A stretch of DNA of 64,000 nucleotides from DRPN01 sp964599235 (GTDB lineage Bacteria > Bacteroidota > Bacteroidia > Bacteroidales > VadinHA17): the NCBI GenBank assembly GCA_964599235.1, contig CAZRDX010000052.1, positions 124,001-188,000 on the forward strand. The letters are read 5' to 3'. The notes below the pieces were generated by a model. The model was not told where the DNA came from. It was given only the letters and a program-made list of their open reading frames with translations, and searched no databases. The position numbers were made by a program, and so were the translations under genes. Below are positions 16,567-24,989 of this stretch, one piece after another (the first letter of the stretch is position 1; each line of letters opens with the position of its first letter).

Positions 16567-17846
16567 CACATCAGCTCTTCAGCATGATCGTAAACCTTAC
16601 GCACCGCCTCGGCAACCATTTCCATGTCCTTCTTGTCACCCAGAAGGATCTTGTGGTGGGTGGTCACCGATTCCTCACGGTAGATACGTTCACATACAGG
16701 CAGACGGAAACGGGTGGGGTCAATCGCTTTCCAGTGCTCCTCACTGATACGGTATCGCGAAGGCTTGGTATGAGGAACATAGAGGGAACAATCGTTCAGA
16801 GGCTCGTACGAAGGTTCCACTTCGATGCCCAGCTCGGCCGAGAGGGCCTCCCGGAAACGGGTCACGGGTAGGCCTTTGAAAGCCTCCCGCTGATAGCGGA
16901 AACTGAAATTGAAATAGGCTTCCGCCGTCTCCCGCTCGTCACGCCGCATGGGCATCACACCGGGGATCTCCTGCAGGAGGCTGTTGAGGTAGACGGCGTT
17001 CTCGTCCCGTCGTCCGTTCTGTTCCGGCAGTCTTTTAAGGCCTTCGATGAGGAGGGCTGCCTGGAATTCAGTGATGCGGTAGTTGCCCGACTGGATGAAA
17101 TTCCCTTCGTCACCGTAGTGGCCGGCACCTTTGTCCACCTCGCCCTGGGGTTCTCCTTCCGGGCGGCGGCCGCAGTTGCGCAGGGCGTCGAGTCGCTCGG
17201 CCAGGGCATCGTCGTCGGTGGTCATCACACCTCCCTCACCGGCAGTGAGATGCTTGGAGAGCTGAAAGCTGAAGCTGCCGATGTGACCGATGGATCCGGC
17301 CTTCTTCCCTTTCCACTCACCGCCGTGTTTGTGGGCACAGTCCTCGATGACATAAAGACCATGCTTCTCCGCGATCGCCATGATGGCATCCATATCGGCA
17401 AAACTGCCGTAAAGATGAACAGGGATGATGGCTTTGGTACGCGGGGTGATGGCCGCTTCGACGGCGGCAGGGTCGATGCACCAGGTATCTTCCAGAACAT
17501 CGACCAGCACCGGCACGGCGTTGACATCGATCACCGAGGCGGCGGTGGCCTGCCACGTGAGCCCCGGCACGATCACCTCATCACCTACCCCCACCCCCAA
17601 CGCCTCGAGAGCCAGCTGCAACGTCACCGTCCCATTGGCCGCAGAAACGGCATGCCTCACTCCCGTATATTCAGCAAACAGGCGGTTGAACTCCGTCTCC
17701 TTAGGACCGTTGTACGACCAGATGCCGCTGTGCAGCACCTCCAGCAAAGCCTTTTCTTCCCGCTCATCCCATACGGGCCAGGCAGGCCAGGGATGCCTTT
17801 TCACATCCCGGACCGGAGCACCTCCGTTGATCGCCAATCTTCCCAT
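16566..17846 (-). CDS. DegT/DnrJ/EryC1/StrS-type PLP aminotransferase
   Basis: 426 residues. The PLP-binding lysine is in SFQLSKHLTAGEGG (about residue 195), with VIEDCAHKHG (PLP Asp) and SAANGTVTLQLALEALGVG typical of sugar aminotransferases. The N-terminus LAINGGAPVR...WPAWPVWDE resembles scyllo-inosose/deoxy-scyllo-inosose aminotransferases (StsC-like), but that specificity is only a likeness by eye. Overlaps the downstream dehydrogenase. Its presence inside a glycosidase operon is unusual; it could work in the catabolic direction on an amino sugar released by the GH2 enzyme. Confidence 0.88.
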   Translation of the reverse strand: MGRLAINGGAPVRDVKRHPWPAWPVWDEREEKALLEVLHSGIWSYNGPKETEFNRLFAEYTGVRHAVSAANGTVTLQLALEALGVGVGDEVIVPGLTWQATAASVIDVNAVPVLVDVLEDTWCIDPAAVEAAITPRTKAIIPVHLYGSFADMDAIMAIAEKHGLYVIEDCAHKHGGEWKGKKAGSIGHIGSFSFQLSKHLTAGEGGVMTTDDDALAERLDALRNCGRRPEGEPQGEVDKGAGHYGDEGNFIQSGNYRITEFQAALLIEGLKRLPEQNGRRDENAVYLNSLLQEIPGVMPMRRDERETAEAYFNFSFRYQREAFKGLPVTRFREALSAELGIEVEPSYEPLNDCSLYVPHTKPSRYRISEEHWKAIDPTRFRLPVCERIYREESVTTHHKILLGDKKDMEMVAEAVRKVYDHAEELM

Positions 17847-17873
17847 GATATCCGATAATTTGTTTGTTTTTTC

Positions 17874-20480
17874 TCAGATCTCCACAAACCGCTCTTGTAG
17901 GTTCCATCCCCGGATACGGAGCCGTCCCACCCTGGCTCCCTCTTCTTTTCGCAGGGAGACCTCCACCTGTCTTTTTTCTCCCGGCACAAGGGAAAGGTAG
18001 TTATCCTCCCAAAAGACCGGCAGGAGGGTCTCTTCCTGATCTGCATCGACGAGGGCCAGCTCGGTGAAGAAAGCGATCTGCTCCGACGGGTTCCACAGCT
18101 CCACCCGGTAACCTGCACAACGCCCTTCCTTCTTCCTCTTCACCACAGCTTCCACATGCGCCTTTCCCATTTCCCTGATCATCGTGAAGTCGGCATACTG
18201 TTTGCTGGGCGTATAAAAAGGCCAGTCGTCGAACTTGTGATCATAATCCAGCACATCGTCGACCAGCGAGAGCCAGTAAAAGTTCGTATCGAGGAGTGTT
18301 CCCTCTTTGTCTCTGAGTCGCAGGTCGAGGAAGTATGTCTGTGTGGCGCCGGGCGGTGGAGGCACCTCCGCCACCTGCACCACCCCTTCGGGAGGGCACG
18401 AGACATGCACACGTTCCTCCCGTAGGAGCCTGGAGTATACATCATACACCCGCAGCAGCACCTCCGTCCCTTCCGCCTCGTGAAAATGATCGTTCACCAG
18501 GTGGACAGTACGTTTCCCGTAATCATAGATCACGTGCAGGGGCTTGCATGCGTTGCGGGTGGCATAGAAGGCTCCGGTAGGCATCAGGTACCAGTCGTAC
18601 AACTGCCAGAACATGTTGGGCCAGGCCGAGTTGAGCATCCACTGCACCACGCCCATGGCGCGTGTTTTGTTCACCTGGAAGGCTTCGAACATGGGACGCA
18701 TCAGCTCATAGTTGAGCAACTGGGCCTTGAAAGCAAAGTCCCCGACCCCTTCCGGCGGGCCGTACCTTTTTTCCACGGCGGTGAGGAAACGCTCGAGGGT
18801 GCTGAAGGCATTCTTCCCGCAGTGATACTCCCACACCTCATCTACCGGCCACAGATGCTCCGGCGGGATCATCTTACGGATGCTCTCCAGCGGCGGAACA
18901 CTGGCACCCGGACTGGTCTCGGTATTGAAGCCGTATGCCCCGCCGAACTCACGGTCGGTGTACCAATAGACGGGAGGAGTGTATTCATAAGGCCCCAGCA
19001 TCTTCATTCCCGACGAGCCACTTATCTCACTGATCAGCTCCACCTCTGTGATCACCCCTTTCTCACTGCCCACTCCTCCGGTGGAGTTAAGATAAGGTCT
19101 CGTAGGATCGTACCGGGCCAGTGTTGCGGCATAACGTCTCTCGGCATCGGGATGAGGCAGCTTGTCACTACCCACGTTCCACACAAAGATCGAAGGATGG
19201 TTCCGCAGCCAGAGGATCTGGTCCTCCCAGGCCCGCGACATCAGCTCGATCTCGTCGGGCTCGATGATACCCCCGTATTTGGGATCAACGGGCTTGTGCA
19301 GGTACTCCTCATGTTCCCAGTGGCAGCTCCACCCTGCCATGATCAGGATGCCGTGGCGGTCGCACAGTTCGTAAAGGTACCGGTCCTTGCCCCAGAAACC
19401 TTCCAGGCGGATGCAGTTGAGATTGAGATGTTTCACGTAGGCGATCTGCGCCTCGAGCTTTTCGTGGCTGTCCATCAGCAAGAGATCGTCGGTCCATCCC
19501 GCCCCTTTGATGACCAGCTTATGGCCGTTGATGCGGAAGCCGCGATGACCGTTCTCGAAGAAATCCTCCACCCTGCGGATGCCGAAGTCCACCGTCTCGC
19601 GGTGCCACTCCTCCCCCTCACTGACGAACGAAACACGGCAACGGTACATGCTGGGTTTGCCAAGATTGTTAGGCCACCACAGCTTGGGGGAACGGATGTT
19701 GAGCTCGAGATGTTCGTGAGGCGAGAAAGTCACGGTACGACGTTCTCCGCGTCGCAGCTTCACCGGCATCCTGACTTTCAGACTGTCGATGGCCACCATC
19801 ACCTCCCCTGCCACGGAGTGTTCCAGATGGTTCACCACATCGGCCGTAACGGTCAGGGAGGCGAAAGAAGGATCCTGTGGGTTGAAATTCGATTCCACGA
19901 ACGAACGTTCGACCGTCACGCCCCGGCTGAAATGAAGCAACACTTCCCGGAAAATCCCCATGTTGCCGTCCGGCGGATCGATGTTCCAGTCAACAAAACC
20001 GGTAGAGAAATCACCCGGACCGGGGGGGGTGACCTTCACCGCCAGGACGTTGTCACCCTCCTGCACGAAAGAGGTCACATCAAAACGAAAACGACGGAAT
20101 GCTCCTGTCACCTCATCCTTGCCGGCGACCTGTCTGCCGTTGAGCCAGATATCGCCCCGGTAGTTGATCCCTTCAAAGGCCAGCTCCACCACGCCGGCAG
20201 CCTCTTCCGCGGTGAGCGTGAAGACGGTGCGGTACCACCATGGCTTCCGGAACTGCTCACGCGGCACCTTCTCCATGTTCTTCCCCACATAAAGATCACG
20301 GTATATGCCTGCCTGCACCAGCCCGCCCAGCACTGTGGAAGGGACCTCCACACCCACCCAGCCTCTTAGGGAAAAATCCTCACGTGAGATCATCTCCCCC
20401 CCAACGGTCAACCCGGCCGAAGAACGGATCATCCATCCTTCCCTGAGGCGTCGCAAATATGTTGGCTTTTTTTCTGGCAT
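17874..20480 (-). CDS. GH2 glycosidase, exo-beta-D-glucosaminidase-like
   Basis: 868 residues with GH2 sugar-binding, Ig-like and TIM-barrel domains. The acid/base position is GSD (Asp439, WNVGSDKLP) and the nucleophile is Glu521 (GFNTETSPG). Asp rather than Glu as acid/base, with the GSD and ETS contexts, is the pattern of exo-beta-D-glucosaminidases (CsxA type) rather than beta-galactosidases or mannosidases. No signal peptide is apparent from this start, unlike the other glycosidases in the operon, so it may act in the cytoplasm on an imported oligosaccharide. 28 bp before the aminotransferase. Confidence 0.85.
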   Translation of the reverse strand: MPEKKPTYLRRLREGWMIRSSAGLTVGGEMISREDFSLRGWVGVEVPSTVLGGLVQAGIYRDLYVGKNMEKVPREQFRKPWWYRTVFTLTAEEAAGVVELAFEGINYRGDIWLNGRQVAGKDEVTGAFRRFRFDVTSFVQEGDNVLAVKVTPPGPGDFSTGFVDWNIDPPDGNMGIFREVLLHFSRGVTVERSFVESNFNPQDPSFASLTVTADVVNHLEHSVAGEVMVAIDSLKVRMPVKLRRGERRTVTFSPHEHLELNIRSPKLWWPNNLGKPSMYRCRVSFVSEGEEWHRETVDFGIRRVEDFFENGHRGFRINGHKLVIKGAGWTDDLLLMDSHEKLEAQIAYVKHLNLNCIRLEGFWGKDRYLYELCDRHGILIMAGWSCHWEHEEYLHKPVDPKYGGIIEPDEIELMSRAWEDQILWLRNHPSIFVWNVGSDKLPHPDAERRYAATLARYDPTRPYLNSTGGVGSEKGVITEVELISEISGSSGMKMLGPYEYTPPVYWYTDREFGGAYGFNTETSPGASVPPLESIRKMIPPEHLWPVDEVWEYHCGKNAFSTLERFLTAVEKRYGPPEGVGDFAFKAQLLNYELMRPMFEAFQVNKTRAMGVVQWMLNSAWPNMFWQLYDWYLMPTGAFYATRNACKPLHVIYDYGKRTVHLVNDHFHEAEGTEVLLRVYDVYSRLLREERVHVSCPPEGVVQVAEVPPPPGATQTYFLDLRLRDKEGTLLDTNFYWLSLVDDVLDYDHKFDDWPFYTPSKQYADFTMIREMGKAHVEAVVKRKKEGRCAGYRVELWNPSEQIAFFTELALVDADQEETLLPVFWEDNYLSLVPGEKRQVEVSLRKEEGARVGRLRIRGWNLQERFVEI

Positions 20481-20498
20481 ATCCCGTTCAATCCGCCT

Positions 20499-20762
20499 TT
20501 ACAACCCGTCCCGTGAGCGTTCCCCCTCTGTATCCCTGATCCTCCGGATCGTTTTTCGGGCATAGACGACCATCCCCAGGCCGATGATCACCAGCAGGAG
20601 ACCGGCCACCAGATTGGTCATCCTGTCAAAGAAATTATCCGAAAAAGGAATGGCTGCCACCACGACCACCCCGAAAAAGAGTATGAAAATACCCAGTGCC
20701 TGGTTGATCTGCATCGACTTCAGTCTCCCTTTCGTCTTCGGATCGGTTGGTTCCATGGTCAA
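20499..20762 (-). CDS. Small two-helix membrane protein
   Basis: 87 residues with two hydrophobic helices (ALGIFILFFGVVVVAAIPF; LVAGLLLVIIGLGMVVYA) and charged ends. I do not recognise a family. It lies 4 bp after another small membrane protein and behind the SSS symporter, so it may be an accessory or stabilising subunit of that transporter. Confidence 0.75.
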   Translation of the reverse strand: MTMEPTDPKTKGRLKSMQINQALGIFILFFGVVVVAAIPFSDNFFDRMTNLVAGLLLVIIGLGMVVYARKTIRRIRDTEGERSRDGL

Positions 20763-20766
20763 TCAT

Positions 20767-20991
20767 TTAGAAAATGTAGTAAGTGTAGAAAAGGATCCCC
20801 AGCACGGCCCAGGCCCACAGCTTAAGGTTCATGTACCAATGACGTTTCTCTTCAGGCACGCCCTCGAAGATGTAATCCCGGGGAATGAGCAGGACCAGCA
20901 GGCCGATGAAGATGAACAGGATGAGAAAGACCCACTTGGCCGTCTCCTGGTCCACGCCCGCCAGCCAGTCGAAGTTGAGTATGGTTTTCAT
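20767..20991 (-). CDS. Small two-helix membrane protein next to the SSS symporter
   Basis: 74 residues, MKTILNFDWLAG...; two hydrophobic helices (WVFLILFIFIGLLVLLIP; LWAWAVLGILFYTYYIF). The start is the ATG at 20991, 23 bp after the symporter stop; an upstream extension in this frame would overlap the symporter and is rejected. Resembles in size the small subunits encoded beside some SSS transporters (e.g. DUF4212-type) but I cannot confirm that family. Confidence 0.75.
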   Translation of the reverse strand: MKTILNFDWLAGVDQETAKWVFLILFIFIGLLVLLIPRDYIFEGVPEEKRHWYMNLKLWAWAVLGILFYTYYIF

Positions 20992-21014
20992 CCTTGATCC
21001 GTTTAGGTTCTTTG

Positions 21015-22514
21015 TTATTTCTCTTTTTTCATCGTCAGTCCGTACACCAGGCCCACCAGCGATCTGTCCTCGTAGGGTTTGGTGAACAGGCTCACCACCA
21101 CCGTAATGATCAGCCCCGCCACGAACGACCACCACGAGACATACAGGAAAGGATCTTCGATGGTAAAGAACTTTCCTTTGAACATATTGAGGATGAAAGC
21201 AATGAAGATCCCCACGACCAGGCCGGTCAGGCCTCCCCACTGTGTGGTCCTTTTCCAGAAGATGCCCAGCAGGAGGATGGCGAACATCGGTCCCTGGAAG
21301 TAAGAAAGGAAAGTCTGCATGGCCACATAGATGCCGGGGAAGAAGCTGGAGAGAGGCGAGGTGATTACCCCCAGCAGCAGAAGCACGAGGGTCGTGATCT
21401 TGCCAACCTTCAGGTAATGTTCGTCACCGGCGTTCTTTTTCAGGAACGGTTCGTAAATGTCTTTCGTGAAGAGGGTGGCGGTAGAGTTGAGCATGGAGTC
21501 GACGCTTGACATCATTCCGGCGAAGAAAGCGGCGAACATCAGTCCCACCAGGCCGGGTGGCAGCATGTGTTTGATCATCCAGGGAAGGGCCTTGTCGCCG
21601 TCGGGCAGGCCGGGAACAAGGATCACGGCCATCAGGCCGGGGAAGAGCACCAGCACGGGGATGAGCATCTTCAGCCCTGCCCCGAAGATCATGCTGGCTT
21701 TGGCATGCCATTCGTTGCGGGCGGTCAGACAACGCTGCACGATGGTCTGGTTGCCGATCATGTAAGCATTGGCCATCACGAAGGTCAGTCCGAAAAGGAT
21801 GCCGGTCCACGGGAAGGGAGTCCTGGTATCGGTGGGTTGCATCAGGTGGAAATGCTGCTGGTAGGCCGGACCCATGTTGTGGATCTTCTCCACCATGCTC
21901 TCCCAGCCGCCTACCTCATGGAACCCCAGTGCCACCAGGGTGAAGCCCCCCACGAACATGATGATCAGTTGCACCACGTCGGTCATCACCACGGCCGTAA
22001 TGCCGCCGAAATAGGTATAGAGCCCCACCACGGCGGCCGTCACCACGATCGAGGTCCACACCGGCCAGCCCATCAGAACATTCAGCAGGACGGCACTGGC
22101 CCAGAACATCACCCCAAGGTCGACAGCAAAAAAGAGGATCCAGGTCAGCGAGGCGATGGTCCGCACCCCGCGGTTGTACCTTTTGCCCAGATACTCGGGG
22201 ATGGTATAAAGACCGCCCCGCCAGAAATAGGGGATGAAGATGAAGGCGGCCAGCAGCATCGCCGGTACCGACCCGATCCAGTCGAAGTTACCTACCGAGA
22301 TGCCATAACGATAGGCCTGTCCTGAAACCCCCACAAAATCAAGCGCCCCGATGTCCGAGACCACCACCGACATCCCGATGGCCCAGAACGGTAAGGTCCT
22401 GCCCCCCAGAAAATAATCCTCCGAACTGCCTACGAACTTCTTGAAATAGAAACCCAAGAGCAACATTCCACCGAAGTAGGCGATGACAATGAAATAATCG
22501 ATTCCAGCCAGCAT
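21015..22514 (-). CDS. SSS-family sodium:sugar symporter (SGLT-like)
   Basis: 499 residues, about 13-14 transmembrane segments. Family signatures: YFLGGRTLPFWAIGMSVVVSDIGA in the first helices, GGLYTIPEYLGKRYN, and FFAGMMSSVDSMLNS, which carries the Na+-site serines. The similarity is to the SGLT sugar branch. It probably imports a mono- or disaccharide released by the surrounding glycosidases. Followed closely by two tiny membrane proteins that may belong to the same complex. Confidence 0.9.
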   Translation of the reverse strand: MLAGIDYFIVIAYFGGMLLLGFYFKKFVGSSEDYFLGGRTLPFWAIGMSVVVSDIGALDFVGVSGQAYRYGISVGNFDWIGSVPAMLLAAFIFIPYFWRGGLYTIPEYLGKRYNRGVRTIASLTWILFFAVDLGVMFWASAVLLNVLMGWPVWTSIVVTAAVVGLYTYFGGITAVVMTDVVQLIIMFVGGFTLVALGFHEVGGWESMVEKIHNMGPAYQQHFHLMQPTDTRTPFPWTGILFGLTFVMANAYMIGNQTIVQRCLTARNEWHAKASMIFGAGLKMLIPVLVLFPGLMAVILVPGLPDGDKALPWMIKHMLPPGLVGLMFAAFFAGMMSSVDSMLNSTATLFTKDIYEPFLKKNAGDEHYLKVGKITTLVLLLLGVITSPLSSFFPGIYVAMQTFLSYFQGPMFAILLLGIFWKRTTQWGGLTGLVVGIFIAFILNMFKGKFFTIEDPFLYVSWWSFVAGLIITVVVSLFTKPYEDRSLVGLVYGLTMKKEK

Positions 22515-22606
22515 GATCGCTCTATCTTGATGATACAGGCATAAAAACTATTACAAATAAATGAAAAAGGACGTTCCTCTTCTTAAGCAATTTTACACAA
22601 ATCACA

Positions 22607-24973
22607 TTATTTTTTGACCGCCTTCTCTCCCCAGTGTTCGTTGGGGCGGGGGCCCATCGTAAAGATCAGTTCTCCTCCCCGGGTGATCTCCTCGTGGGTG
22701 ATCCACGGTCTGTCGAGTGCTTTCCCGTTGAGTGTGACCGACTGGATGTACAGGTTCTGCTCCGACACGTTCCTTGCCCGGATCACGAGGTCTTCTTTCT
22801 GCCAGGGAGGGTTCCTGCGGATCACCACCTTACCCAGGACAGGGGAACCGATCATATAGCGTCCGCTGCCGGGAGCGACGGGATAAAATCCCATGCTGCT
22901 GAGGACATACCATGAGGAGAGCGAACCCATGTCCTCATTGCCGCAGATACCTCCGGGGCCGGTACGGTACAAGGCCAGTACCTGTCGCACGCGCTGCTGT
23001 GTTTTCCAGGGCATGCCCGCATAATCGTACAGGTAAGCCACATGATGCGAGGGCTGGTTGCCGTGGACATATTGCCCGATGGTCCCGACTACACCCACGT
23101 ATTTAGGTCCATGGATCTCGGGGCTCATCGTGAAAAAAGTGTCGAGACGGACGGTGAAGGCCTCCCTCCCGCCCATCAGGCGGATAAGCCCCGCCACATC
23201 GTGCTGCACCGACCAAAGGTACTGCCAGGCATTCGACTCCGTGAAATACCTGTTGGGACGCCTTCCCACCCACAGCGGGTCGAAACAGTCGTAATAGGTA
23301 TGGTCGCCATTGCGGGCGATGCCCATGGGCTTCCCGTCACATGCCGGCAACCATCTTCCGTCAGCCAGCCGGGGACGCATGAAACGGGTCGTCGTATCGA
23401 ACAGATGACGGTAGTTGCCGGCACGCTGCATCATCACCTGTTCCTCCTCATGACGCCCCATCGCTCCTGCCATCCGGCCGATGCACCAGTCGTCGTAAGC
23501 CATCTCCAGCGTGTTCGACACCGATTCGGGACGACGGTCCACAGGGACATATCCCAGCCTCATATAGTCGAGCAATCCCGAGCGGCCGTCCTCGGGAGGA
23601 AGAGGCGGCGGCGGCAGCTGCGTCGCCTTGCGGTACATCGCATCGAAAAGGAAAGTGGTATCCCACTCGCGGAAGCCTTTCATGTAAGCATCCACGATGA
23701 TCGGCACCAGATGGTCACCCGCCATGCCCTGACCGAACCTGTTGCGGTGATGTTGCGCCGGCAGCCAGCCGTAATGCCTCGTCTTCAGTTCGATCGACCG
23801 GATCATGTCGTTCACATGTTCCGGCTCGACGATCGTCATCAGCGGATGTTCCGAACGGTACGTATCCCAACAGAAAAACGACGGATAAAAGTCCCCTTTT
23901 TCCAATGTGTGGATCTTTCCATCCATACCGCGGTAGCGTCCGTCGACATCCTGGAAGATGCGTTGTGCCAGCACAGCATGATAGAGCGCGGTATAGAAGA
24001 TCGTACGTTGCTCCCGGGAGGCCTCTTGCACCTCGATCCTGGCAAGCTCCCTGTTCCACATCTCTCTGGCAGCGTCCCTGACACGGTCGAAATCCCATCC
24101 GGCCGCCTCCGTTTCCATGTTCTTCTCCGCCCCCTCAGGGTCGACGTACGACAAGGCCACCTTGACCACGATCTGTTCCCCCTGACGGGTATGGTACCGC
24201 ACGAATGCACCCACATTCTCCCCTGTTTCGGCTGTTTTCCACGGGAACAACGAAGCACCCGACTCGGGGGTACGGCAACCGGCATCCCAGGTGCCGTACG
24301 CATCGAACGGGCGACTGAAGCTGGCAGTAAAATAGACCGTCGCCTCGTAGGAAGGTTTATAGCCCCGGAGGGTGTGATCGTCCACGATCTCCACATGGGC
24401 TCTCCCCAGGTCGCGGTCACCCAGGCTGTGCCCCAGGTCGATGAGGATATAAGCATCGCGGCTGGCCGGAAAAGTGTAGCGGTGGATCCCCACACGGCGG
24501 GTGGTGGTCAGCTCGGCCCGGATGCCGTAATCGTCGAGGAAGACGGAATAATACCCCGGTGAAGCCTTCTCCCTGGCATGACTGAATCGCGAACGATATC
24601 CCTTGTCGGGGTCGTCAGGGGGACCCGGCACCACCTGAAGATGCTGGTTCACCACAGGCATCAGCAGGATATCCCCCGCGGCGGTCATCCCCACACCGCT
24701 GTAGTGCGTGTGACTGAACCCCATCACGGTGCTGTCGGCCCACTGGTATCCCACCGCATAGGTCCATCCCTTCGTGTAAGTGTCGGGACTGAGCTGCACC
24801 ATCCCGAAAGGCACCGTGGCACCCGGAAAAAGATGGGCAAAATAGTCGGTGCCGATGAAGGGATCTACCCAGGAGGCAGGGTCACCTTGACCCGAGCCGG
24901 TGTCCCGGCCACAGTCGCAACCATACAATAACAACGGCAACAGGAAATACAGCAGGATCTTTCTTTTCATCAT
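22607..24973 (-). CDS. GH92 alpha-mannosidase, lipoprotein
   Basis: 788 residues. Lipoprotein signal (LLPLLLYGC, Cys19). GH92 motifs: GTDYFAHLFPGATVPFGMVQ, GFSHTHYSGVG, SFFCWDTYRSEHPL, GNQPSHHVAYLYDYAG, and the metal/catalytic loop GNEDMGSLSSWYVLSSMGFYP. GH92 enzymes are Ca2+-dependent exo-alpha-mannosidases (mostly alpha-1,2/1,3) used on N-glycans and yeast mannan. The only GH92 of the pair with the full N-terminal domain motif set. 17 bp separates it from the upstream GH92. Confidence 0.94.
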   Translation of the reverse strand: MMKRKILLYFLLPLLLYGCDCGRDTGSGQGDPASWVDPFIGTDYFAHLFPGATVPFGMVQLSPDTYTKGWTYAVGYQWADSTVMGFSHTHYSGVGMTAAGDILLMPVVNQHLQVVPGPPDDPDKGYRSRFSHAREKASPGYYSVFLDDYGIRAELTTTRRVGIHRYTFPASRDAYILIDLGHSLGDRDLGRAHVEIVDDHTLRGYKPSYEATVYFTASFSRPFDAYGTWDAGCRTPESGASLFPWKTAETGENVGAFVRYHTRQGEQIVVKVALSYVDPEGAEKNMETEAAGWDFDRVRDAAREMWNRELARIEVQEASREQRTIFYTALYHAVLAQRIFQDVDGRYRGMDGKIHTLEKGDFYPSFFCWDTYRSEHPLMTIVEPEHVNDMIRSIELKTRHYGWLPAQHHRNRFGQGMAGDHLVPIIVDAYMKGFREWDTTFLFDAMYRKATQLPPPPLPPEDGRSGLLDYMRLGYVPVDRRPESVSNTLEMAYDDWCIGRMAGAMGRHEEEQVMMQRAGNYRHLFDTTTRFMRPRLADGRWLPACDGKPMGIARNGDHTYYDCFDPLWVGRRPNRYFTESNAWQYLWSVQHDVAGLIRLMGGREAFTVRLDTFFTMSPEIHGPKYVGVVGTIGQYVHGNQPSHHVAYLYDYAGMPWKTQQRVRQVLALYRTGPGGICGNEDMGSLSSWYVLSSMGFYPVAPGSGRYMIGSPVLGKVVIRRNPPWQKEDLVIRARNVSEQNLYIQSVTLNGKALDRPWITHEEITRGGELIFTMGPRPNEHWGEKAVKK

Positions 24974-24989
24974 CGTATGAGGTTTGTGT

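Noticed and set aside
20767..21240. Long reading of the small membrane protein gene starting inside the SSS gene
   Set aside because: Extended N-terminus overlaps the symporter 3' end and is Arg/Gly-rich noise; the ATG at 20991 gives a sensible two-helix protein.
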